From: Meghimatium bilineatum
Taxonomy: Eukaryota > Mollusca > Gastropoda > Stylommatophora > Philomycidae
Direction of reading: 5' to 3'
Length of the DNA stretch: 64,000 nucleotides
Assembly: GCA_034231615.1 (NCBI GenBank)
Contig: CM067307.1
Location: 2,910,647-2,974,646, forward strand
Positions 46,301 to 58,300 of this stretch are shown here, piece after piece. Positions within the stretch are counted from its first letter, which is position 1. The number at the start of each line of letters is the position of its first letter. Below the pieces are notes generated by a model. That model worked only from the letters and a program-made list of their open reading frames with translations, was not told where the DNA came from and did no database searches. Both the position numbers and the translations under genes were made by a program.

Positions 46301-49300
46301 TATGTTGAGTTCGTTGGCCCAGAATTGTGCACTGTGCCTCTTGCAGGACTTGGTAACCCTGGGATACTTGTACACTGGAGTGGTAATCCTGGAATACTGA
46401 CACACTGGAATATCTGCTTTTGGGTGGGAACCTGCGTGGGAAGAGTTTGTGGAGTATTGAGCAGCTTGTGCCTTTCTAGCATGTTTTTTGTGTGTGTTGC
46501 GCAGCATCGTGTCTGCAGCTACTGCACCACTATTGATTCTGCAATGCCAGTTGGATCTATCTTGTATAAGACTCTCCCATAAATTTGTGTCGATGTTGAA
46601 ATGAGTCAGTGATATATTTAAATCGCTTCTTCCGTCCTCCAGCTGTCCAGGAGCCTGTCAGGAGTTGTCCATATACCAGCAACAGCTTTGTTGCTAGATA
46701 ATGATTTTTCGTGTTGATGATATGTCCTGACCAACTGACCAAACATGTCTGTGCCTTCAGCAACCTTGTGTGTATGCTTACAGATTTAGATTTGATAAGT
46801 ACTCCACTGTTTGGTAAACTGAAACTGTGAGGAAACAAATAGTGTAACCATCGAACCTGGACATGTAAAGATGATTCATTCTAAAGGTGCCGAAAATGAG
46901 AAGTTCATCATCTGAAAGTTGGTGTTCATTTGTTCAGTTTGTAATTTTGTTCAGGAGTTCCTACATATTTATTTTAAAAAAAATACTTTTTGATGACTTG
47001 TTGTTTTAAAGTCTATTTCATTGGCTTCATGCAGTTTGCAGTTTTTTTTCAGTATTTCTTATTTTTCTTTAAAAAAGTAATATTGCTTGTTCATAACTTT
47101 TTGTTTTCATGTTAACTATGATTTGCTTTTACAGTTTGGTATGATGCCTTGTATTTATATTATATTTACATGTGGAAGTTCTGAATGTCTCGCGAGAGGT
47201 CCATCAGACCAATCTCTGTGCAATAGTGTAGTAGATGACATGCTCAGAGTAGGAGCAATCTCCATGCAATAACACTGATGACATGCTAAAATTAGGAGCA
47301 ATCTTAATGCAATAGAAAATTAGTTGACATGCTCAAAGTAGGATCAATCTCGATGCAATAGCACATTAGATGACATGCTCAAAGTAGGAGGAATCTCCAT
47401 GCAATAGCACATTAGATGACATGCTCAAAGTAGGAGGAATCTCCATGCAATAGCACATTAGATAACATGCTCAAAGTAGGAGGAATCTCCATGCAATAGC
47501 ACATTAGATAACATACTCAAAGTAGGAGCAATCTTCATGCAATAGCACATTAGATGACATGCTCAAAGTAGGAGGAATCTTCATGCAATAGCACATTAGA
47601 TGACATGCTCAAAGTAGGAGGAATCTTCATGCAATAGCACATTAGATAACATACTCAAAGTAGGAGCAATCTTCATGCAATAGCACATTAGATAACATAC
47701 TCAAAGTAGGACCATCTTCATGCAATAGTACATTAGATGGCATGCTCAAAGTAGGAGGAATCTTCATGCAATATCACATTGGATGACATGCTCAAAGTAG
47801 GAGCAATCTCCATGCAATAGCACATTAGATAACATACTCAAAGTAGGAGCAATCTTCATGCAATAGCACATTAGATGACATGCTCAAAGTAGGAGGAATC
47901 TCGCTGCAATAGCACATTAGATGATATGTTCAAAGTAGGAGCAATCTTCATGCAATAGCACATTAGATGACATGCTCAAAGTAGGAGGAATCTTCATGCA
48001 ATAGCACATTAGATGACATGTTCAAAGTAGGAGCAATCTTCATGCAATAGCACATTAGATGACATACTCAAAGAAGGAGGAATCTTCATGCAATAGCACA
48101 TTAGATGACATGCTCAAAGTAGGAGGAATCTCGCTGCAATAGCACATTAGATGATATGTTCAAAGTAGGAGCAATCTTAATGCAATAGCACATTAGATGA
48201 CATGCTCAAATCAATCTTAATGCAATAGCACATTAGATGACATGCTCAAATCAATCTTAATGCAATAGCACATTAGATGACATGCTCAAATCAATCTTAA
48301 TGCAATATCACATTAGATGATATGTTCAAAGTAGGAGCAATCTTAATGCAATAGCACATTATATGACATGCTCAAATCAATCTTAATGCAATAGAACATT
48401 AGATGACATGCTCAAATCAATCTTAATGCAATATCACATTAGATGATATGTTCAAAGTAGGAGCAATCTTAGTGCAATAGCACATTATATGACATGCTCA
48501 AATCAATCTTAATGCAATAGAACATTAGATGACATGCTCAAAGTAGGAGGAATCTCGCTGCAATAGCACATTAGATGATATGTTCAAAGTAGGAGCAATC
48601 TTCATGCAATAGCACATTAGATGACATGCTCAAATCAATCTTAATGCAATAGCACATTAGATGACATGCTCACATCAATCTTAATGCAATATCACAAATG
48701 ATATGTTCAAAGTAGGAGCAATCTTAATGCAATAGCACATTATATGCCATGCTCAAATCAATCTTAATGCAATAGAACATTAGATGACATGCTCAAATCA
48801 ATCTTAATGCAATATCACATTAGATGATATGTTCAAAGTAGGAGCAATCTTAATGCAATAGCACATTATATGACATGCTCAAATCAATCTTAATGCAATA
48901 TCACATTAGATGATATGTTCAAAGAAGGAGCAATCTTAATGCAATAGCACATTATATGACATGCTCAAATCAATCTTAATGCAATAGAACATTAGATGAC
49001 ATGCTCAAAGTAGGAGGAATCTCGCTGCAATAGCACATTAGATGATATGTTCAAAGTAGAAGCAATCTTCATGCAATAGCACATTAGATGACATGCTCAA
49101 ATCAATCTTAATGCAATAGCACATTAGATGACATGCTCAAATCAATCTTAATGCAATAGCACATTAGATGACATGCTCAAATCAATCTTAATGCAATATC
49201 ACAGATGATATGTTCAAAGTAGGAGCAATCTTAATGCAATAGAACATTAGATGACATGCTCAAATCAATCTTAATGCAATATCACATTAGATGATATGTT

Positions 49301-52300
49301 CAAAGTAGGATCAATCTTAATGCAATAGATCATTAGTTGACATGTTCAAAGTAGGATCAATCTCCTTGCAATAGCACATTAGATGACATGCTCAAAGTAG
49401 GATCAATCTCCTTGCAATAGCACATTAGGTGACATGCTCAAATCAATCTTAATGCAATAGAACATTAGATGACATTCTCAAAGTAGGATCAATCTTAATG
49501 CAATAGATCATTATATGACATGCTCAAATCAATCTTAATGCAATAGAACATTAGATGACATGCTCAAAGTAGGAGGAATCTTGCTGCAATAGCACATTAG
49601 ATGATATGTTCAAAGTAGGAGCAATCTTCATGAAATAGCACATTAGATGACATGCTCAAATCAATCTTAATGCAATAGCACATTAGATGACATGCTCAAA
49701 TCAATCTTAATGCAATAGCACATTAGATGACATGCTCAAATCAATCTTAATGCAATAGCACATTAGATGACATGCTCAAATCAATCTTAATGCAATAGCA
49801 CATTAGATGACATGCTCAAATCAATCTTAATGCAATAGCACATTAGATGACATGCTCAAATCAATCTTAATGCAATAGCACATTAGATGACATGCTCAAA
49901 TCAATCTTAATGCAATAACACATTAGATGACATGCTCAAATCAATCTTAATGCAATAGAACATTAGATGACATGCTCAAATCAATCTTAATGCAATATCA
50001 CATTAGATGATATGTTCAAAGTAGGAGCAATCTTAATGCAATAGCACATTATATGACATGCTCAAAGTAGGAGGAATCTCGCTGCAATAGCACATTAGAT
50101 GACATGTTCAAAGTAGGAGCAATCTTAATGCAATAGCACATTAGATGACATGCTCAAATCAATCTTAATGCAATAGCACATTAGATGACATGCTCAAATC
50201 AATCTTAATGCAATAGCACATTAGATGACATGCTCAAATCAATCTTAATGCAATAGCACATTAGATGACATGCTCAAATCAATCTTAATGCAATAGCACA
50301 TTAGATGACATGCTCAAATCAATCTTAATGCAATAGAACATTAGATGACATGCTCAAATCAATCTTAATGCGATAGAACATTAGATGACATTCTCAAAGT
50401 AGGATCAATCTTAATGCAATAGATCATTAGTTGACATGTTCAAAGTAGGATCAAGCTCCTTGCAATAGCACATTAGGTGACATGCTCAAATCAATCTTAA
50501 TGCAATAGAACATTAGATGACATTCTCAAAGTAGGATCAATCTTAATGCAATAGATCATTAGTTGACATGTTCAAAGTAGGATCAATCTCCTTGCAATAG
50601 CACATTAGATGACATGCTCAAAGTAGGATCAATCTCCTTGCAATAGCACATTAGATGACATGCTCAAATCAATCTTAATGCAATAGAATATCAGATGACA
50701 TGCTCAAAGTAGGACCACTCTTCATGCAATATTATAGTATATGACATGCTCAAATAGCATACCTTTTATCAAAGAATTTTACACTGATGTAAGTTGAGGT
50801 CTTCAGGACATAAAGTAAAGATTAGGGGACCATCTCCAATTGTATAAACCAGGTCACCAAACTTTGGGTATAAAACACTTGGGCGCTAATGAATGATACA
50901 CAATTATCCTGGAGAAAATTGCTAGAGAGATATTTTTATTATTTGTTTGTACTGAGAATTGATGAAGTGAAAGATGTTGAATAATGAAGTCTAAACTATG
51001 AAAGTCTGAAGCATAACATTTGATTGCATTGATATGATTAATGACACAATTCACTGCACTCTGTGTATTAACATTGTATTGTGCATGATTCTTGTTCTTT
51101 ACATGTTCTTCTTCTAGTACTCGCTCTCAAACTCTTGCAGATTAGCAGGATGTAGACCGGAGAATGGAATGTGTTGTGTGTCATGGTTTACAGCTGTGCT
51201 GTGATATCATGGACATTCTTCAAGATAAGTGGGACAAAAAGTACATTCTTCAAGATAAGCGGAACAAAAAGAACATTCTTCAAGATAACTGTGACAAATA
51301 GGAGAAGATATTAATGTCACTATTTGAATATATTTATGAATAAGTTTGATATAAAATGCATATACAAATATGAACACAATGACATTGTAAAAAATCATGT
51401 TAGAATGAGCTTGTTTAGCTGTGCAATGTTTACCAGTCACACATTAATTTTATTTTATACATAATTTCCAGCAGGTTTATTATGTGTTTCAACCCAGAAT
51501 AATTCCAAAAATTATGTATTTGACCCCCACATGCTGTAGAAATAAAATAAAAAAATGCATTAGATAAGTCAATACTTGAGGTCATTACAGATATTCATTT
51601 GCTGAAAAAGCCAAACAAAACACATTTAACCAAAAGTCAGTAGACACAAAATTTAGATGCAAAAGGATGTACATATCAAGCCAAATCTGGACATACCGGG
51701 TAGGCTGTATGGTCACCCATGCTCAAGTTTTAGGAAGTTGAAACCATCACATCACAGAGAAATGTTCACCGCTCAAGCAGCTTCAGATTTGTTAGCATGA
51801 AAAGAAAATTAGAAGGAATGTTGGTTATGACATGAATGAATGTTGGTTATGACATGAATGAATGTTGGTTATGACATGAATGAATGTTGGTTATGACATG
51901 AATGAATGTTGGTTATGACATGAATGAATGTTGGTTATGATGACTGTTCATTAACCAAACACCAATCATCTTCTATCATCTCATATATGATTTATAAACT
52001 TGCTGTCCTTGTTTCAGATTCACATGGTCCCGTGCCTTTGTGGACATGCTCAAAGAAGTCTTTGATATGGCAGGGCAGCATGAGGTCATTGCTGAGAATC
52101 TGGTGGGCACAGTCAATAAAAACTTACAAGATCTTGTTCAAGAGCTGAAAACAGATAGAAAGAAGGTAGGATATAACAATTTGTTTGAATGGTCCAGATT
52201 ATCACAGCAATAGAAGTATTTATTATGTGCTTTTCTTCTACTTTTTTCCTTTTTATCATTTTTGTGCATCCTCTTCCTTTTCTTGTCTTTCTGGGTGGAT

Positions 52301-55300
52301 ACACAGTCTTACATATGCATGTATTTCTGACTGATTCTGTGAGTATGCTTAGAGAGATACTGTTGAGTTTGATTCAATGAGACAGCCTATGCAGAAGAGA
52401 GTTCCTTTTTTTGTTTGCCTGGGTATGTGGATGTTAGGGGAAATAATTTGTGTTCCTGGGTATGTGGATGTTAGGGGAAATAATTTGTGTTCCTGGGTAT
52501 GTGGATGTTAGGGGAAATAATTTGTGTTCCTGGGTATGTGGATGTTAGGGGAAATAATTTGTGTTCCTGGGTATGTGGATGTTAGGGGAAATAATTTGTG
52601 TTCCTGGGTATGTGGATGTTAGGGGAAATAATTTGTGTTCCTGGGTATGTGGATGTTAGGGGAAATAATTTGTGTTCCTGGGTATGTGGATGTTAGGGGA
52701 AATAATTTGTGTTCCTGGGTATGTGGATGTTAGGGGAAATAATTTGTGTTCCTGGGTATGTGGATGTTAGGGGAAATAATTTGTGTTCCTGGGTATGTGG
52801 ATGTTAGGGGAAATAATTTGTGTTCCTGGGTATGTGGATGTTAGGGGAAATAATTTGTGTTCCTGGGTATGTGGATGTTAGGGGAAATAATTTGTGTTCC
52901 TGGGTATGTGGATGTTAGGGGAAATAATTTGTGTTCCTAGGTATGTGGATGTTAGGGGAAATAATGTGTGTTCCTGGGTATGTGGATGTTAGGGGAAATA
53001 ATTTGTGTTCATGGGTATGTGGATGTTAGGGGAAATAATTTGTGTTCATGGGTATGTGGATGTTAGGGGAAATAATTTGTGTTCCTGGGTATGTGGATGT
53101 TAGGGGAAATAATTTGTGTTCCTGGGTATGTGGATGATAGGGGAAATAATTTGTGTTCCTGGGTATGTGGATGATAGGGGAAATAATTTGTGTTCCTGGG
53201 TATGTGGATGTTAGGGGAAATAATTTGTGTTCCTGGGTATGTGGATGTTAGGGGAAATAATTTGTGTTCCTGGGTATGTGGATGTTAGGGGAAATAATTT
53301 GTGTTCCTGGGTATGTGGATGTTAGGGGAAATAATTTGTGTTCCTGGGTATGTGGATGTTAGGGGAAATAATTTGTGTTCCTGGGTATGTGGATGTTAGG
53401 GGAAATAATTTGTGTTCCTGGGTATGTGGATGTTAGGGGAAATAATGTGTGTTCCTGGGTATGTGGATGTTAGGGGAAATAATTTGTGTTCCTGGGTATG
53501 TGGATGTTAGGGGAAATAATTTGTGTTCCTGGGTATGTGGATGTTAGGGGAAATAATTTGTGTTCCTGGGTATGTGGATGTTAGGGGAAATAATTTGTGT
53601 TCCTGGGTATGTGGATGTTAGGGGAAATAATTTGTGTTCCTGGGTATGTGGATGTTAGGGGAAATAATTTGTGTTCCTGGGTATGTGGATGTTAGGGGAA
53701 ATAATTTGTGTTCCTGGGTATGTGGATGTTAGGGGAAATAATTTGTGTTCCTGGGTATGTGGATGTTAGGGGAAATAATTTGTGTTCCTGGGTATGTGGA
53801 TGTTAAGGGAAATTTAAAAAAACCAAGAATAGTCATAGTTTGTAATAAGTCATTTGCCCTCTGATCAGCAGACGAGTGCACTGGTTATTCATGATTATGA
53901 TCGATGTATAAGTTGTGCAGAGTACACATAGAGTGCACCTAGATCAAACTACAATTATTAATTGGGTCTTTATTACCTCTAATATGTTATTACCTCTAAT
54001 ATTTTATGGTAGTGTGTATAACCTAATTGGACTTTGTTGTCCGCTGGTTGAAAGGGCATGCCTCTCCACAAGAGAGGCAAACTCATTAACTACCTACCTA
54101 CTAACTACTACTACCATAAGTTGTGCACATTCAAAACTATTTCCAGTTTGAAATCACAGTAAGAGTCGACATAAAATCAATGATTCAGGGGAAAAAAATA
54201 ATTACCAGTAACAAATGCAAATATTTTGTACAAACACAAATCACAGAAAATAAAAATGTTTATTTTGCTGTGCTACAGTGTTGTAGAACCTATGAGGGAG
54301 AACCAAAACTGAGAGATAGGGACATCTGTGAGACTGAGATTTAGGGACATCTGTGAGACTGAGATATACCATCCTGCTGTCTGAAGATTAAGAAAAATAT
54401 GAAGATATTTAACAAATTGTGCAGAGATAGTGACTCTTAACATGAATTTGGGGGCCACAAATCTGAGGAGGGGGGGCATAGGCAAGTAGCTATTTGAACG
54501 AGTAACAGCATGATTTCTAGCGGTAAGACTTTCAAACGCCTTGTTGGCTTATATTATGTCTCCAGAGGTCCATCAGACCAATCTCAAATATCAGAATAGT
54601 TGACATACTCAAAGTACTTTCAATCTCCATGCCATAGCAAAGTTGATAACATACTCAAAGTACTTTCAATCTCCATGCCATAGCAAAGTTGATGACATAC
54701 TCAAAGTACTTTCAATCTACATGCCATAGCAAAGTTGATGACATACTCAAAGTACTTTCAATCTACATGCAATAGCAAAGTTGATGACATACTCAAAGTA
54801 CTTTCAATCTACATGCAATAGCAAAGTTGATGACATACTCAAAGTACTTTCAATCTACATGCAATAGCATTATGGATGAGATGCTGACAGTAGGAGATTT
54901 TTTAATCCAAATATTGCACAATGATGTACGTTGAAGTTTTCAGAACATGAAATAAAGCTGTGGAGACCTTGGTGACTTACAATAATGTCATTCATTTTTG
55001 ATGACTTCACAAAAATTCAGTGACCTTTTTATTTGTTCATGTCACCAGGGGACCCAATGAAGAAAATGTATCACAAAAGTAGTTTAAAGGCCCAAAAAAA
55101 GTGGAGTTGCACTGCTCTTGACTGCAACCATGCATGTTCTGAGAATTCATGTACATATGAACTGTTGTGTGTATAGAACTATCTTCAGAAAGAATAGCTA
55201 AGAGTGTTAGGGTTTTATTACACATACAATCATAGGTTCTACCTTGTGGGGATGGTGTTAAATATCTCAGTAGGTCATGTGACTGGATTGCCAGAACTGT

Positions 55301-58300
55301 TACCTTCACTATTTGTTTGATGGTTGTAGAACTCTGATATAACTAAACTGGACTAACATCTGTGGTTGAAAAGAGCATGCCTCACCATAAGGGATGTATT
55401 TTACTGAACTAACTGTGGGGATGGTGGGAACTGTCAAGGACCTGTAATAGAAAACCTACATAAAGTGCTAGCCAAGATCTTGCAGCAAAGAGAGATACAC
55501 ATTGGGATATTTGAAGACAGAAATCTGCATGTTTCTGATAGAGTGGTTGAATGTAGAATAAGTTTATATGAACATTCCCCACTCTGATAGAGTGGATGAG
55601 CATGTTGCCAGGATCTTGAAGGGGAGCAGAGAATAGCAGGTGACTAAGGAGGTTTGAAAGTGGATTTGGAGCTACCATTCAATAGGTTAAAGTAACTCAT
55701 AAATGATGCTGAAGATGGATGTGTCTGACCAAAAGTCAGAGTGCTACTACAAGCATTAAAATGGGTAGTAAGTAAAGTAACCCATAGCATTTATTAATGC
55801 CATAGGGGTGTGAGATGTTAGCGATCTCACATTTCACAGGCTCTGCAAATGAGGGCGGTAGCCATCTCCTCTCCCTCGCAGTCTTTACTTCCCGGATTAA
55901 TCCGGTACCCATTTAAGGCTGGGTCGACCTGGGAGCCGTTGCGATCTGAAAACATTTCCGCCTCAACTGGGGAATGAACCCAGGACCACTCATATGAGAA
56001 GCCAGTGCGCTAACCACTGCGCTAAGCGGCTCCCTTAAAATGGGTACAAGATGACAAAAAAAATGAGGAAGACCAAGAGAGACTCTTTACAGAACAACCA
56101 TCAGAGAAGGTATGACTATGGGTCTCAACAACATACAAGAATTACACAGTGTGGTATTACATGGCTGAAACTGGAGAGAACTGTTGTCTGCCTAACTCAC
56201 CATGTTTGTCACTGAAGGAACATAGATAGGTAAGTAATTGTGACAACATTATTTCATAGTTCTTGTTTCTATTTCATATTCCAGCATTTGCAGGAAGGTG
56301 TTCGATTGCAAGACCAGCTCAAACAGTATCACATGCAGCTAGAAAAGGTGAGGCATACCTATCAGTTACCTGTAGGATCATTCTGTACTTTAGCATAAGA
56401 TAACTTCCAACTGATGTATTTTAGTGCTGAGTAATTGTTTTCAGACTACCATCTACAGTGATAGCACACCTCACATTCTTCGCTATCAAGTAGTCGACTA
56501 CAAAAAGGATAAAGGTGCAAGATTCTCTTATCCTGTATCTCTGTGGGGATCATTTGATAACAGACAAAACTAGAAGAAATCGAGACAAGACTTGTAGTGA
56601 CAATAATGATTGTGTTCTCAGGTGATAGTTCTTCTCCTAGGACATGCCTGGAATGAAGACATGTCCAGGTAAGTTGCTATTGGGTTTTTAGCTAGTTCTG
56701 ATTGCTTATCAGTTACTGTCCTTGATGTTCACTCCACCAAATATCAATCTGGAGGGGGGGGGAAGTGTGCCAACTCCCCTCATTCAAAGACATTGTCGAA
56801 TACTACAATCTTATTATTCTTGACACCCTGAACTAGACGTCCAAGATCCAATTCTTTCCTACAACATGCCTGGAATGAAGACAGTGACACTATTCTTTAC
56901 ACTCTCAACTAGAAGTCCAGACCCAAGTTGCCACGTGAGTTTTACTGCATATCAAGCAATCAAATGTGCCATGGAATCCACCAAAGACAGATGTGTCATG
57001 CCATTTTCACAAATAAAACTGCATAAGAACGCATTTCCATTCTCTCGACTATATTCTGCTGGAAATCTAGTAGGACCATTGTCCTGCTAGAAGAAAGATC
57101 TAGCGGGACATTGAGAAGGAAATTTAGTAGAACTATTTCCCTGCTACAAGAGAGATCCAGCTGGAGTTTGAGAATGAACGCTGAAGAAGATGATATGAAA
57201 TGGCATAGGTTTTATTGAGCACAAACCACAAGAAAGTCAGTATTATCTAAGACTATTAAGTCTGTCTCACTAGACTCTGAATTACTAAATTGACAATGTA
57301 TTCAAAGGTTAGGACTAAATGTCAGACAGGGCGTATCCAATTGAAACCTGAGTATATTTCTATACAAAATATAGGAAATGTGTACACGTGTGGGTGAGAA
57401 TTCAGTGTGTGTATTTATGTTAATGTGTTGATATCATGGAAAATATCAAATGTATTTCATGTTATATATCCTTGTTCGCCTTTGTGTTGCTGAGGCCTAA
57501 AACGGGAGCAAAGAATAGTGACACTATTGGTGTGCATGCTGTAAGAGGAGACTAAGGAGATTTTTGGGGTGGACTTTGCTGTCTCTCCCGTAGCGGGTCA
57601 AAGTGATTAAAAGTCATGCTGAAGTTAGATGTGTCAGGCCGCAAGGCGCAGATATCACAGCCAAGATGTAAACCATGACACAAGACATTCATTTCTATAG
57701 ACTACATCCTGGTGATCTGCAGTAGTTTGAGAATGAAGACTGAAGTAGGAGAGGAATATCCTTGTTAAAATTGTGCAGTAGAATTTATATGTTAGAAATT
57801 GTAAAGTAGAATTTATATGTTAGAAATTCTACATTAGAATTTATATGTTAGAAATTGTGCAGTAGAATTTATATGTTAGAAATTGTGCAGTAGAATTTAT
57901 ATGTTAGAAATTGTGCAGTAGAATTTATATGTTAGAAATTGTAAAGTAGAATTTATATGTTAGAAATTGTAAAGTAGAATTTATATGTTAGAAATTGTAA
58001 AGTAGAATTTATATGTTAGAAATTGTGCAGTAGAATTTATATGTTAGAAATTGTAAAGTAGAATTTATATGTTAGAAATTGTAAAGTAGAATTTATATGT
58101 TAGAAATTGTACAGTAGAATTTATATGTTAGAAATTCTACAGTAGAATCTATATGTTAGAAATTGTAAAGTAGAATTTATATGTTAGAAATTCTACAGTA
58201 GAATCTATATGTTAAAATGATTTCCCCGCTGATTATTTTCCCTCTCAATTTACTGATGGGGATTAAATGCTGAGAAACTCATCAAACAATTTTTAAAAAA

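Larger units (their letters stand above)
43394..52017 (+). other. Intron of F-BAR gene (8.6 kb)
   Basis: This intron holds a degenerate minus-strand LINE (43860-44530), a Penelope-like palindrome (44540-44974), two tandem SINEs (45012-45530), another minus-strand LINE end (46100-46860), and the 3.6-kb minisatellite element (47180-50850). Between these, 45540-45930, 46870-47170, 50860-51100 and 51310-51800 show AT-rich DNA without coding or repeat structure that I can recognise. Confidence 0.85.
52166..56284 (+). other. Intron of F-BAR gene (4.1 kb)
   Basis: Much of this intron is tandem repeat: the 37-bp array (52420-53812) and the small copy of the minisatellite element (54540-54985). It also holds a dispersed repeat tail (53940-54120, 55255-55410), a Repeat-A copy (55590-55740) and a minus-strand SINE (55797-56036). 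54130-54530 and 54990-55250 show nothing recognisable. Confidence 0.85.

Noticed and set aside
51924-52148. 74-residue ORF in another frame over exon 52018-52165
   Set aside because: Shadow of the real exon, which is read in a different frame with family similarity.
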